64,000 bases of DNA from Heteroruminococcus sp964370005. GTDB lineage: Bacteria; Bacillota; Clostridia; Oscillospirales; Ruminococcaceae. The DNA is taken from positions 1-64,000 of the forward strand of contig CAYJGR010000003.1 of the NCBI GenBank assembly GCA_964370005.1. The letters are read 5' to 3'. Shown piece after piece: positions 1 to 9,652 of the stretch (position 1 is its first letter; each line of letters opens with the position of its first letter). The notes under the pieces are model-generated. The model was not told where the DNA came from and did no database searches. It worked only from the letters and a program-made list of their open reading frames with translations. A program made the translations under genes and the position numbers.

Positions 1-55
1 AGGCAGAGGTCTGCAAAACCTTTATTCCCCGGTTCAAATCCGGGTGGCGCCTCCA
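1..55 (+). tRNA. tRNA-Cys (GCA), 3' part
   Basis: This is the 3' part of a cysteine tRNA; the 5' acceptor strand and most of the D arm lie before the window. The anticodon arm is visible, with the 7-base loop CTGCAAA (anticodon GCA at 13-15) closed by GAGGT/ACCTT. The T arm carries the usual GGTTCAAATCC. The 3' acceptor strand, a T discriminator and a genomically encoded CCA end at 55. A terminator hairpin follows directly, so this is the last gene of its transcript. Confidence 0.93.
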
Positions 56-60
56 AAAAA

Positions 61-90
61 TCCTCGTAGCGAAAGCTGCGAGGATTTTTA
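61..90 (+). terminator. Rho-independent terminator after tRNA-Cys
   Basis: A ten-pair stem (TCCTCGTAGC against GCTGCGAGGA, one G-T pair) with a GAAA tetraloop is followed at once by a T run. It starts six bases after the tRNA CCA end. Confidence 0.9.
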
Positions 91-109
91 CATATTATCT
101 TTTCAAATA

Positions 110-138
110 TTGCCAAAACTTTATATAAATGGTAGAAT
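110..138 (+). promoter_or_regulatory. Putative sigma-A promoter for the chemotaxis receptor
   Basis: TTGCCA and TAGAAT are separated by exactly 17 bases, placing a start site about 35 bases before the receptor's start codon. The match is moderate. It lies between the tRNA terminator and the receptor gene, where a promoter is needed. Confidence 0.45.
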
Positions 139-180
139 GTCGTAGGGAATATACAAACCTAAACAGAAAGGCTTACTGCT

Positions 181-2196
181 ATGGAAACTTCAAATAAAAG
201 AAAATCCATAAAAACGATAATCATGAAAAAGTCTATTCTGTCGTTTTTAGTTCCATTGATTATCGGCATGAGCATTGTTTCAGCCGTAATTTATTTTGTC
301 GTTTTCCAGGATAAAGTTGAGCAGCTCGAAACCGAGAGTCATTTGCTTGTCTCAAATGTGAACGAGAGAATTTCAAAATATGTTGAAGTTGTAGAAATAC
401 ATGCACAAAATCAGGCGATCGTTGCGATGGATCCCGATCTTGCCGAACCATATTTACAGGAATATATGGTGGGGCAAGAGGACGTGTGGTCTCATTTTTT
501 GGTTGCTGATCATACAGCAGATAACATTGCCCACACCGAAGGTATAGGTAGTCGTGGGGTTTCAATAGCTGATAAAACCTACTTCACCGTGCCTTGGAAT
601 GAGGAGCAAACCGTGGTATCCCATCCGACATTCTCCAACAGCACCGGTCGGCGCATAATGGGCATTGGTGTCCCTATCTACCAAGACGGCATAAAAACCG
701 GCGTTTTGGTGGGCTTTTTGCGGCTTGAATATCTCTCGGAAATGATAAATATTGAGAACGACATCGAGGATGGTTTTACATTTATACTCAACCCCGACGG
801 CACCCTTGCGGCCCACCCCGATTATAACATTGTGCTTATGCAAAACTGGCTTTCCCCAAATCACACCGATACCCAGTCCATATCGTACCAAAGCCCAATG
901 AGCGCCGGATTTAGTGACGTGATTGCCGACATGACCTCGGGCGGTCAGGGCAGTGTCATCACCACAGTCGAAGGTCTGCTCTCATTTGTCCACTACGAAC
1001 AGGTGGGGGTATCTGGGTTATCGCTGGCCACGGTGCTGCCGGTCACTCAAAGTTTTAGGATACTTATTTATCTTCTGATTTCGCTGATAATCACCACACT
1101 TTTCACGGCAATTTTTTCAAGCTTTGCAATCCATAGAATGTCAGGTGATATTGCACAGCCCCTCATAAGAATAACACAGTGGGCTAAAAATTTGGCTGCG
1201 GGCAACACCTCACAAAAAAAAGAACACTTTATGGGCACACTCCTGCCCCCTGATGACGAGACCTACACCCTAATTGAAAATTTCGAAACTATGAGCGACA
1301 GCATCGGTGATAGTGTCAAAACCATACAGCAAATCGCCTCGGGTGATCTTTGCAGTCAGGTAACTTTGCGTTCGGAAGATGACATTCTCAATATTGCGCT
1401 TGGGAAACTTATCGGGCGAATGTCGGCTACACTTTCGGATATAGATGACGCCGCCATAAGAGTATCATCGGGGGCGGCACAGATATCGGGCGTAGCCAAA
1501 AGCCTTGCCGAGGGTTCAACCAGCCAAGAAACTGCCATAGAGGCGCTGTTCTCTTCTATGATGGTTATGAAGGAGAAGTTTGATGCAACAGGGGTAAGCC
1601 TTGGACAAATATCTGACGACACTTCACTGGCCGAACATGAGCTCCACACCACATATGCACAAATGCAAACCCTCATGGAGGAGATACGCCGTGTTAACGT
1701 CAAGTCCTCCGAAGTGGGAAATATTATAAAGACCATAGAAGATATAGCCTTCCAAACAAATATACTGGCGCTCAATGCAGCGGTCGAGGCGGCCAGGGCG
1801 GGTAACGCCGGCAAGGGTTTTGCTGTTGTGGCCGACGAAGTTCGCAGTCTTTCGGTCAAATCCTCTGAGGCTTCTAAGCTGACAGCCTCCCTTATAGAGG
1901 AAACGGTGTCCTCCATCTCGGTGGTAAATCAAAGTGCCGAAACCACACTGGGCTCTATGCACAATATAAACGCCATGACCACAAAGATGGCCGGTGATAT
2001 AAAGGACATATCGGCCACGATCGAGCAGGAAGGTGTACTACTACACGAAACAGTGACCAATCTTAAGAAAATATCCGAGGTGGTACAACAAAACTCTGCC
2101 ACCAGCCGTGATTCGGCCGATGGCAGTCAGCAGTTATTCGATCAGGCAGCCACAATGAAGGGGCTTGTGTCCAAATTCAATATTAACAAGGGGTAA
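181..2196 (+). CDS. Methyl-accepting chemotaxis protein with Cache-type sensor
   Basis: This is a transmembrane chemoreceptor of 671 residues that should control CheA kinase activity. A basic N-terminus leads into TM1 (about 17-41). A large extracellular region of the Cache type (about 45-285) should bind a small ligand, unidentified. TM2 lies at about 293-318, followed by a HAMP region and a long cytoplasmic coiled coil. The hairpin tip (about 510-560) has the strongly conserved IAFQTNILALNAAVEAARAG core and the following GKGFAVVADEVR. A later ATG (residue 15) starts just before TM1 but has no ribosome site, so the first ATG, preceded by AGAAAGG, is preferred. No other che gene is in the window, so the receptor stands alone. 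Confidence 0.92.
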   Translation: METSNKRKSIKTIIMKKSILSFLVPLIIGMSIVSAVIYFVVFQDKVEQLETESHLLVSNVNERISKYVEVVEIHAQNQAIVAMDPDLAEPYLQEYMVGQEDVWSHFLVADHTADNIAHTEGIGSRGVSIADKTYFTVPWNEEQTVVSHPTFSNSTGRRIMGIGVPIYQDGIKTGVLVGFLRLEYLSEMINIENDIEDGFTFILNPDGTLAAHPDYNIVLMQNWLSPNHTDTQSISYQSPMSAGFSDVIADMTSGGQGSVITTVEGLLSFVHYEQVGVSGLSLATVLPVTQSFRILIYLLISLIITTLFTAIFSSFAIHRMSGDIAQPLIRITQWAKNLAAGNTSQKKEHFMGTLLPPDDETYTLIENFETMSDSIGDSVKTIQQIASGDLCSQVTLRSEDDILNIALGKLIGRMSATLSDIDDAAIRVSSGAAQISGVAKSLAEGSTSQETAIEALFSSMMVMKEKFDATGVSLGQISDDTSLAEHELHTTYAQMQTLMEEIRRVNVKSSEVGNIIKTIEDIAFQTNILALNAAVEAARAGNAGKGFAVVADEVRSLSVKSSEASKLTASLIEETVSSISVVNQSAETTLGSMHNINAMTTKMAGDIKDISATIEQEGVLLHETVTNLKKISEVVQQNSATSRDSADGSQQLFDQAATMKGLVSKFNINKG

Positions 2197-2212
2197 AGGG
2201 TGTAATCAAATT

Positions 2213-3151
2213 TTACGCTACAGCAGATAAATCCCCCTCGGTGTAGGTCGACAGCGTTTGTCCGTCGGTGCCCAGCACGACATTGCCCTGCAAATCGGTG
2301 CGATAAATCGACACTTCATAGCTTTCAAGCAGTGCGGTCACCTCCCTGTGGGGGTGGCCGTAATCGTTGTCCACACCACAACTTATAAGGGCGGTATCGG
2401 GACCGACAAGGCGCAGCAACACATCATCTGTCGAGGTATTACTGCCATGATGCCCCACCTGCAATACATCGGCCGATATATCCACCCCACTTTTTGCAAG
2501 ATCGGTCAGAATGTGTGTAGATGCATCCCCCATAAAGAGAAAATCTGTCTCTCCAAAATCGAGACGGCATATTATCGAGCTGTCGTTGAAATCGGCGATA
2601 GGTTCTACAGGGCCAAGGGTGGTAAGCACCGCACCACCACCCAAATCGTACTGCGCCCCACCTTGTACTACCGACATCTCAGCCTGCACTTCGGCCACCG
2701 AGGTCAAAAACTGCTCCCATGAGCGTGTTTGAGGTTCTACATCCTCGGGCAGATTTGTGATTATCACCTGTCCAACATGCTCCATTTGGGGCAATATCTT
2801 ATACATACCGCCCACATGATCGGCATGGGGGTGGGTATTTATGACGTAATGCAGTTCACTCACCCCGACGCCGTCGAGGTAATCCAGCACATCGGCCGAC
2901 GACGAAACCGTGCCGGCATCTATGAGCACATTGGCTTGCGGTGCCTTTATAAGAAAGCAGTCTCCCTGCCCCACATCGATCATATGCACCTCCAAACTCC
3001 CCTCGGCAAGACTTACCACATTTTGGGCGGGAAAGAACATCGCCTCTATATCCTCGTTGTACCTTGCGGCGAGGGTTATGAGGGAAGAAATCACCACGAG
3101 AATGGCAGTGGTTAAAAGTTTTTTGTTAGAGTTTTGTTTCTTTTTTGCCAT
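2213..3151 (-). CDS. ComEC/Rec2-like metallo-beta-lactamase-fold hydrolase, membrane anchored
   Basis: This 312-residue protein has one N-terminal TM segment (about 12-29) after a lysine-rich start, then a metallo-beta-lactamase fold. The metal motif HPHADH is at 107-112, preceded by a DVGQGD turn. A downstream GDAS and a GHHGS (ligands 4 and 5 of this fold) complete the site. Such stand-alone domains resemble the C-terminal domain of the competence DNA channel ComEC. Their substrate is generally unknown; nucleic acid or a phosphodiester is plausible. It lies 20 bases downstream of the ygiQ-like gene and probably shares its transcript. It converges with the chemoreceptor with no clear terminator between them. 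Confidence 0.85.
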   Translation of the reverse strand: MAKKKQNSNKKLLTTAILVVISSLITLAARYNEDIEAMFFPAQNVVSLAEGSLEVHMIDVGQGDCFLIKAPQANVLIDAGTVSSSADVLDYLDGVGVSELHYVINTHPHADHVGGMYKILPQMEHVGQVIITNLPEDVEPQTRSWEQFLTSVAEVQAEMSVVQGGAQYDLGGGAVLTTLGPVEPIADFNDSSIICRLDFGETDFLFMGDASTHILTDLAKSGVDISADVLQVGHHGSNTSTDDVLLRLVGPDTALISCGVDNDYGHPHREVTALLESYEVSIYRTDLQGNVVLGTDGQTLSTYTEGDLSAVA

Positions 3152-3171
3152 GGTATCACATCCATCTATGT

Positions 3172-5043
3172 TTATTTGCGCCCGCTGTGCTTTCGGCGGG
3201 GTCTATTATCCCCACGAGGTTTTGCGACAGGTTTTGCGCCACGCAGGGGTGGCACCAGACAGCGCTGGTCGGTACCTATCAAATCCCCCCGCCCCGCCTG
3301 CGTGAGAATAGAAATAATTTCCCGCTGATTCTCGGGCTTGTAGTATTGTAGCAATGTGCGCTGTGCACGTTTTTCGGCGGGGGTGCGGGGCACATGCACC
3401 GACTTTAGGGTGTATGGGTCAAGCCCTGTGTAAAACATAGCCGTCGCAAGCGTGCCGGGGGTGGGATAAAAATCCTGTACCTGTTCGGGACGTATGCGAT
3501 TGCGCTTTAGAAACAGCGCAAGTTCTATGGCATCCCGCAGTTTGCTCCCCGGATGTGAGGACATGAGATAAGGCACAAGATACTGCTCCTTGCACGCCCT
3601 TTTGGTGGCGCTATAGAAGTCCTTTTGAAATTTTTCATATGCTGCAATAGGGGGTTTGCCCATAGCGCCCAGTACCGCACCCGCACAGTGCTCGGGCGCT
3701 ACTTTCAGTTGACCGCTGACATGATGTGCCACCAGCTCATTTAAAAATTCTGACTTCTTTTCAAGGTTTAGATAATCAAAACGTATGCCCGAGCGCACAA
3801 ACACCTTCTTCACACCCTGAATTTCCCGCAAACTGCGCAGTAGCTTTAGGTAGTCGCTGTGGTCAACAATTATATTTTTGCAAGGGGACGGTGCAAGGCA
3901 TTTGCGCCGCAAACATACACCCTTTTTCTCCTGATTATCGCAGGAAGAGCGACGAAAGTTAGCCGTAGGCCCTCCCACATCGTGTATATATCCCTTAAAG
4001 CGAGAGTTTTTGGTAAAGGCTTTGGCCTCCCGCAAAACCGATTCGTGACTGCGCACCGACACCTGTCGCCCTTGGTGCATGGCAATGGAACAGAAGTTGC
4101 ACCCACCAAAACATCCCCGATTGTGCATAATCGAGAACTCGACCTCCTCGATGGCCGTAACACCGCCCTTTTTCTCATAACTCGGGTGGTACATACGCAT
4201 AAAAGGCAGTGAAAACACCTCGTCTAATTTCTCGGTGGACAGTGGCAGTGCGGGGGGCGTTTGCACGAGGAATTTGTCGCCATGTTTTTGCACTATAGCA
4301 CGACCATATACGCCGTCCTGCTGATCCTGTTGCAGTGCGGCGGCTTTAGCGTAGGCAATTTTATCCTCCCGCACCTTCTCAAAAGATGCACAGGACACCT
4401 GCCCCTGTGGCAGTACAAAACCCTCCTCTGCGGGGGAGGCAAGGTAACATATGCCACGTATATCCCGCAGTTCTGCACAGTTCTTGCCCTGTGCAAGCCC
4501 CTTCGCTATATACTCGGTCTGGCTCTCCCCCATGCCGTATATGAGTAACTCTGCCCCCGAATCGGCCAATATAGAGGGGTGCACTGCATCCTCCCAGTAG
4601 TCATAATGGGCAAAGCGTCGCAGTGAGGCCTCTATGCCACCCAAGACCACAGGGCAATCGGGGTAGGCCTGTTTTGCAAGCTTTGCATAGACCGTGGCGG
4701 CCCTGTCGGGACGTGCTCCCGCCTTGCCCCCTGCGGTGTAGGCATCGTCACTGCGCAGACGCTTGGCGGCGGTGTAATGTGCCACCATGGAATCTATATT
4801 GCCACCTGTCACAAAAAATGCAAGACGTGGCCTACCAAAGCGTGTAAAATCTTTGTGGGAAGAAAAATCGGGCTGTGAGAGTATCGCCACCTTAAAGCCC
4901 ATCGACTCAAGTAGGCGAGATATTATAGCTATACCAAAGCTTGGGTGATCGACATATGCATCCCCTGTGACACACACAAAGTCCACACTGTCCCATCCAC
5001 GTGCCGACACTTCTTTTGCCGATATGGGTAAAAATCCATTCAT
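3172..5043 (-). CDS. YgiQ family radical SAM protein (UPF0313)
   Basis: This 623-residue protein matches the YgiQ family along its length. The N-terminal B12-binding-like region begins with FLPISAKEV. The radical SAM motif CFGGCNFCS (CxxxCxxC, near residue 313-320) should hold a 4Fe-4S cluster. A second Cys-rich stretch (CLRRKCLAPSPCKN) is typical of the family. The C-terminus ends in a very basic tail of about 25 residues. The substrate is unknown. The gene starts 5 bases after the ftsK/spoIIIE stop codon, so the two are probably translated from one message. Confidence 0.9.
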   Translation of the reverse strand: MNGFLPISAKEVSARGWDSVDFVCVTGDAYVDHPSFGIAIISRLLESMGFKVAILSQPDFSSHKDFTRFGRPRLAFFVTGGNIDSMVAHYTAAKRLRSDDAYTAGGKAGARPDRAATVYAKLAKQAYPDCPVVLGGIEASLRRFAHYDYWEDAVHPSILADSGAELLIYGMGESQTEYIAKGLAQGKNCAELRDIRGICYLASPAEEGFVLPQGQVSCASFEKVREDKIAYAKAAALQQDQQDGVYGRAIVQKHGDKFLVQTPPALPLSTEKLDEVFSLPFMRMYHPSYEKKGGVTAIEEVEFSIMHNRGCFGGCNFCSIAMHQGRQVSVRSHESVLREAKAFTKNSRFKGYIHDVGGPTANFRRSSCDNQEKKGVCLRRKCLAPSPCKNIIVDHSDYLKLLRSLREIQGVKKVFVRSGIRFDYLNLEKKSEFLNELVAHHVSGQLKVAPEHCAGAVLGAMGKPPIAAYEKFQKDFYSATKRACKEQYLVPYLMSSHPGSKLRDAIELALFLKRNRIRPEQVQDFYPTPGTLATAMFYTGLDPYTLKSVHVPRTPAEKRAQRTLLQYYKPENQREIISILTQAGRGDLIGTDQRCLVPPLRGAKPVAKPRGDNRPRRKHSGRK

Positions 5044-5048
5044 TTATG

Positions 5049-7667
5049 TTATTCCTCGCTGTTTAGCTTCATCTCATACCATCGCTCTTTACTTATAAGA
5101 ACCGTGCGGGGCTTACTGCCCTCAAATGGTCCCACAATGCCACGGCTCTCCAGTTCATCTACCACACGTGCGGCTCGGGCGTAACCGAGTTTCAGCTTGC
5201 GTTGCAGATAAGATGTCGAGGCCTGCCCCGCTTCCACTACCGCCTCGATAGCCGCCTGTATGACCGTTTCATCCTCGTCGCTGTCGCCACCACCTGTGGA
5301 TGCTCCTGCTCCCTTTTTACCGCCTGTCGCGGCGGCACCTTTTTCTATCTCCTCCATTATGCCGGCATCGTACTCGTTTTTCTCGCCCTCTTTTATAAAG
5401 GCCACCACCCGCTCTACCTCCTTATCGGTGACAAAACAGCCCTGCACTCGGGTGGGCTTTGCACTGCCCACAGGGTAATAAAGCATGTCGCCACGTCCGA
5501 GAAGTTTTTCAGCACCACTGCCATCGAGTATGGTGCGGCTGTCAACCTGTGACGACACCGCAAAGGCCACACGAGAGGGAATGTTTGCCTTGATAATGCC
5601 TGTGATGACATCGACCGAGGGACGTTGGGTGGCTATGACAAGATGCATCCCCGCCGCTCTGGCCATTTGGGCAAGGCGACAAATATAATCCTCCACGTCG
5701 TTTGGGCAGACCATCATTAGGTCGGCCAGCTCGTCTATGATTATAACGATCTGGGGCAGCGCCTGCATATCCTGCTCTTTTTGTGCCATGCGGTTATATC
5801 CGGTGATGTCCCTCACCCCACGCTCACTGAACAGCTTATAACGCTTCATCATCTCCCCCACCGCCCAACACAGTGCACCGGCCGCCTTTCGGGGGTCGGT
5901 GACCACAGGCACAAGCAGATGTGGTATGCCATTGTAACTGCCAAGCTCTACCACCTTGGGGTCAATCATCATGATTTTGACCTCATCAGGGTCGGCCTTA
6001 TACAGAAGACTTATGATAAATGAATTTATGCAGACCGATTTGCCAGAACCTGTCGAGCCTGCTATGAGCAGATGGGGCATTTTTGAGAGATCAGCCACGG
6101 CCAAATTACCTGTGATATCTTTGCCCAGCGCCACCGACACCTTGCTGTCGGCCTTGGAGAAGGGGGCCGAATCTATGACCTCACGGATGGTGACGGCCGA
6201 GATGCTTTTATTGGGCACCTCGATGCCGACAGCGGCCTTGCCCGGTATGGGTGCCTCTATGCGTACACCTGCCGCCGCAAGGTTTAGGGCGATGTCATCG
6301 GCCAAATTGGTGATACGGCTTATCTTTACTCCCGCCGATGGTTGCAGTTCATAACGAGTGACAGCAGGGCCTCGTGATATGTCCACCACACGGGTTTGTA
6401 CCCCAAAACTTTTCAGAGTATCCACCAAGCGCTCGGCATTCCGACGTAGTTCATCGGTCATATCGCCGCCTGCGCTACTTGCACCCTCCTCAAGTAGGTT
6501 TATAGGAGGGTATGTATATTTGGGGGCAAGATGTTCCAACATCACCGCAGGGGTGGTCTCGGTGGTAGCAGTGGTCACCGTTGGGGTTGGGGTGGGTTTA
6601 GGCTGTGCAGGTGTCACAGGGGAGACAATAAGCTCCTCGGCCTGTGCCGCATTTGGCAAAGCGTGGTCTATCGGCGGCACAACAAACACCCCTCCATCCC
6701 CCTTTTGCAAGGTATCGCCTGTGGGGGTGAAGTCGAATTTTGTGCCACTTCCCCCACCATCTGCGGGATTTGTGGGCGAGGGGAACACCGGTGCAATGGT
6801 GGCCTCCCCCGATACCGCTTTAGACACAAGTTCATCTATCTCATTTGTAACGGGGGTTACGGTTTGTTCCTCTGCCACAATGTCACTATTTTGTGTGGGG
6901 TTTTCAAGCTCCTTGGCCGATTTGAGCAGTTGGTCTCGGTCTGTGGAATTTTCTCCCACCGTTTTGACCTCCTCCCCAGGTGCATCAAGGGGGATATCGA
7001 TATCAAAGCGGGATTTCGCAGGCGTTTTCTCCTGTTTTGGAGTGGATATAGTGGTGGTAGTTTTAGGGGGCGAGGGTTCCCGCACCGCATAGGCCTCCCC
7101 TATGCGCTTCACAGGGTAGACCGCACGACGCACAAGTCCTGCAATGGTTGCCCCACTTATAATCATAATGAATAAAAACAGAAGTAGACTCACCACAATG
7201 GCCGCACCTGTCGAATCGAGTAACATGAGCAAAGGTATGCCAAGTAGCAAAGATAAAACCCCGCCTCCCTGTAAATCTTGCCCCTGTGTATATAGTGCCT
7301 GCACTATTTGCAGTATATTGCCTATGGGTTGCCCCTGGGAAAATATCTGGGCGGCGGCCGATATGAGTAGGACAAGTACCCCCGCCTGCCATGCCCTATG
7401 AGTGGCGGGCATGTCCTCACGTCCAAGCGAGATGAGCACCGCCACCATGATGCAAAGTGGTCCCACAAAGTAGGCCGATATGCTGAATATACCGAGTAAT
7501 ACATCATGGGTAAACTTCCAGCCCCCACTGCCCTCTATCACGGCTATTAGCAATAAAAACAGTCCAGCTGTAAAGAGCACGATGGCTCTAAGCTGCTGTT
7601 TGGCGGCCTTTTTTTTCGCATTGGCCGCACGGGTTTTGGCGGCTTTTGATGGTTGTCTTGTTGCCAT
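5049..7667 (-). CDS. ftsK: DNA translocase FtsK/SpoIIIE
   Basis: This 872-residue septal DNA pump moves chromosomes through the division or sporulation septum. The Lys/Ala-rich N-terminus precedes about four TM helices (25-185). A Pro/Thr-rich linker runs to about 375. The motor has Walker A GSTGSGKS near 535-541 and Walker B IIIDELADL near 640. A winged-helix gamma domain (about 800-865) should read the orienting chromosomal sequence. An ATG at 7667 has GGAGG eight bases upstream and is preferred to an in-frame TTG six codons earlier. Upstream on the same strand are ylzJ-like and tepA genes, the same neighbourhood as Bacillus spoIIIE, which favours the SpoIIIE orthologue. The motor itself cannot separate the two names. 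Confidence 0.95.
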   Translation of the reverse strand: MATRQPSKAAKTRAANAKKKAAKQQLRAIVLFTAGLFLLLIAVIEGSGGWKFTHDVLLGIFSISAYFVGPLCIMVAVLISLGREDMPATHRAWQAGVLVLLISAAAQIFSQGQPIGNILQIVQALYTQGQDLQGGGVLSLLLGIPLLMLLDSTGAAIVVSLLLFLFIMIISGATIAGLVRRAVYPVKRIGEAYAVREPSPPKTTTTISTPKQEKTPAKSRFDIDIPLDAPGEEVKTVGENSTDRDQLLKSAKELENPTQNSDIVAEEQTVTPVTNEIDELVSKAVSGEATIAPVFPSPTNPADGGGSGTKFDFTPTGDTLQKGDGGVFVVPPIDHALPNAAQAEELIVSPVTPAQPKPTPTPTVTTATTETTPAVMLEHLAPKYTYPPINLLEEGASSAGGDMTDELRRNAERLVDTLKSFGVQTRVVDISRGPAVTRYELQPSAGVKISRITNLADDIALNLAAAGVRIEAPIPGKAAVGIEVPNKSISAVTIREVIDSAPFSKADSKVSVALGKDITGNLAVADLSKMPHLLIAGSTGSGKSVCINSFIISLLYKADPDEVKIMMIDPKVVELGSYNGIPHLLVPVVTDPRKAAGALCWAVGEMMKRYKLFSERGVRDITGYNRMAQKEQDMQALPQIVIIIDELADLMMVCPNDVEDYICRLAQMARAAGMHLVIATQRPSVDVITGIIKANIPSRVAFAVSSQVDSRTILDGSGAEKLLGRGDMLYYPVGSAKPTRVQGCFVTDKEVERVVAFIKEGEKNEYDAGIMEEIEKGAAATGGKKGAGASTGGGDSDEDETVIQAAIEAVVEAGQASTSYLQRKLKLGYARAARVVDELESRGIVGPFEGSKPRTVLISKERWYEMKLNSEE

Positions 7668-7776
7668 ATGGACTTCCTCCAACAAATTATATATAAATAG
7701 TGCTTGGCATTATTTATTCGTGCATCTGCGATAGTAGGCACATCCAAATAATAAAAGCCATGTATACCCAAGACCT

Positions 7777-7925
7777 GGGGGGGGGGGGCCCCCCCCCCCA
7801 AAAAATTTTTTAAAAATTTTTTAAAAAAAATATATAAACAACCCCCCCCAAAAAACCCGGGGGGGGAGAGTTTTTAAAACACCGTCGCCCCCACAGCCCC
7901 CCACAGCGGGGGGGGNNNNNNNNNN
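7777..7925. other. Assembly gap with low-quality homopolymer flank
   Basis: Ten N (7916-7925) follow about 140 bases made mostly of homopolymer blocks: long G then C runs, A and T blocks, then more C, A and G runs. Nothing like it occurs elsewhere in the window. It looks like erroneous consensus at a repeat-induced break, so the bases should not be trusted and the true gap length is unknown. Confidence 0.85.
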
Positions 7926-8190
7926 TCGGGGCTTTGCCCCGAACCCCACAAACTTTTTATAAAAAGTTTGAACAAAAACTTTCACTCTCCCGCCCGCAAA
8001 GGACACGGGCGGGTGAATCTTTATACAAACTGCGTCGCCGAAACAGACAGCATCGGCGGGAGTAAGGCTCCGGCTTTGGTGCCTAATCGCCTCGCACGCT
8101 CGGCGGGCACCCCGCCATAACAGGCGTGGCGCACCTCTGGCGATGTGAAAGCCTCCACCCACACCCGCCTATTGGCATGTTTCGGGCAAT
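7926..8190. repeat. Hairpin-rich intergenic sequence beside the gap
   Basis: No gene is visible. Three strong inverted repeats follow one another: TCGGGGC/GCCCCGA with a TTT loop (7926-7942), the 22-base palindrome built from CAAACTTTTT and AAAAAGTTTG (7949-7970), and CCCGCCCG/CGGGCGGG extended by TTCAC/GTGAA (about 7981-8017). Such dense hairpins suggest a dispersed repeat that caused the assembly break. No second copy is in this window, so repeat status is an inference. Confidence 0.5.
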
Positions 8191-8194
8191 AACA

Positions 8195-8719
8195 TCATAG
8201 CGGCGGGGGCATCCTTGCGAATACCTTTCTCTCCCTACGTGCCACCATATACACCACCAACAGCACCACAACATCCACACAAAATACCCACTGGGAGAGT
8301 GCCAACAACACCCCACCTTTCATGCGACGTTCTCTGTGGTAGGATATTATGCCTATGGTGGAATATAGCGAGGTTATAATAAGTATTGCGATATCCAAAT
8401 GTATCACCGCAAGTGTCACAGTGATAAACAGCGGGAAACCAATTGTGGCTAAAAAACCCCATATACCCAGCACATAGTTAAATATATACCACGGTATGAG
8501 CACTGTTTTGGCGATGGTCGCCACCTGCATGAAGCGATACCCCCTGTCCTTCGTCCTGAACAAAAAGAATATAGAGATTATGCAAAGAGCATATAAGCCA
8601 CCAAAAACAATTAGGAATATGTATTCGTGCCCAATCATTGAGCTGAATATATAAACCACAAACATACAATATAACGCCACCGACAAAATAATGAGTGGCC
8701 ATTCCCAGCATCTGTTCAT
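8195..8719 (-). CDS. Hypothetical multi-pass membrane protein
   Basis: This protein of 174 residues is not recognised. It is very hydrophobic, with about five TM segments (near 7-27, 32-52, 66-86, 91-117 and 139-159) and short loops containing basic clusters (RTKDRGYR, YHRERRMKGG). It begins 15 bases after the uppP stop with GGAGCGAGG upstream of its ATG, so it is probably cotranscribed with uppP. A role in the cell envelope is only suggested by that position. Confidence 0.7.
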   Translation of the reverse strand: MNRCWEWPLIILSVALYCMFVVYIFSSMIGHEYIFLIVFGGLYALCIISIFFLFRTKDRGYRFMQVATIAKTVLIPWYIFNYVLGIWGFLATIGFPLFITVTLAVIHLDIAILIITSLYSTIGIISYHRERRMKGGVLLALSQWVFCVDVVVLLVVYMVARRERKVFARMPPPL

Positions 8720-8734
8720 TGAAACCTCGCTCCA

Positions 8735-9613
8735 TTATATGATAGACATGATGGCACTGCGCACTGCACCGCCCGATATATGTTCCCATATGCCTATGCC
8801 AAGCACCGCCACACCGAGTATGAGGGTGTAGACCGAGAATATACGCAGTCCACCGTTTTTGACAAGCAGTTGCACAAGGCGTATGGCACAAAACCCCGAT
8901 ACGGCCGCCACAAGCATACCGACTATAGCCACAGTTGGGTCTATGCTCATTTCACCGGTGGATAGGTCGAGCAGTTCAAGCAGTCCCGCCCCCAGCACCG
9001 CCGGCACCCCGAGTATAAACGAATATGATACGGCATAACTGCGCTCAAGTCCGCACAGTAGTCCCGAGCAGATGGTCGAGCCCGAGCGGGATATTCCCGG
9101 CACAGTGGCCACACATTGGGCAAGGCCGATGGTGATGGCCGACTTGGGGGTCATATCTGCCGCCGTGGCCTTCCCCCCCGAGGCCTGCCCCGCAAAGAAA
9201 AGCAGTGCGCTGGTACACAGAAATGCTATACCTTCTACCACAATGTCGCTGTCCTCCATAATGCCCGACACAAGGTCTGCCAGTACCACGGCAAATGCCA
9301 GCGGAATAAGCGAGATTATAAGCATGAAAATCATGCGACGCTGTGGGTTTTCGGTTTTCAGAGTGAAGCGGCGGGTGAATATATCGCCTATCATGCGCAA
9401 AAACTCCAAGATAAGCTCCCAAATCAGCTTATAAAAGGCGGCTACAACCGCCAGTAGGGTTCCAAGGTGTAACAGCACGGCGAACATACTTGACTCCTCG
9501 GAGCTAAGCCCTGTGAAATACTGAAAAATTGATAAATGCCCCGAGCTTGAAACCGGCAAAAATTCCGTAAAGCCCTGTATCAGCCCCTGCAAAACTGCGT
9601 CAATTAATGACAT
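8735..9613 (-). CDS. uppP: Undecaprenyl-diphosphatase UppP (BacA)
   Basis: This integral membrane phosphatase of 292 residues converts undecaprenyl diphosphate to the monophosphate, recycling the lipid carrier for peptidoglycan synthesis; its loss gives bacitracin sensitivity in other bacteria. The first catalytic motif is EFLPVSSSGH at 17-26, and the second is PGISRSGST near residue 178. The remainder is a series of TM helices. It starts with a GGAGGAGCATC leader and lies 39 bases downstream of the ylzJ-like gene. Confidence 0.95.
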   Translation of the reverse strand: MSLIDAVLQGLIQGFTEFLPVSSSGHLSIFQYFTGLSSEESSMFAVLLHLGTLLAVVAAFYKLIWELILEFLRMIGDIFTRRFTLKTENPQRRMIFMLIISLIPLAFAVVLADLVSGIMEDSDIVVEGIAFLCTSALLFFAGQASGGKATAADMTPKSAITIGLAQCVATVPGISRSGSTICSGLLCGLERSYAVSYSFILGVPAVLGAGLLELLDLSTGEMSIDPTVAIVGMLVAAVSGFCAIRLVQLLVKNGGLRIFSVYTLILGVAVLGIGIWEHISGGAVRSAIMSII

Positions 9614-9652
9614 GATGCTCCTCCTGTGATGATTATGTAGCGGGCGGGGCGG

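Noticed and set aside
3172..3330. Short plus-strand frames at the ygiQ end
   Set aside because: They lie over the Arg/Pro-rich C-terminal tail of the radical SAM protein in other frames and lack ribosome sites.
6358..7092. A 244-residue open frame on the plus strand
   Set aside because: It is antisense to the ftsK linker, has low-complexity Val/Gly/Ser sequence and no ribosome site; ftsK is certain on the other strand.
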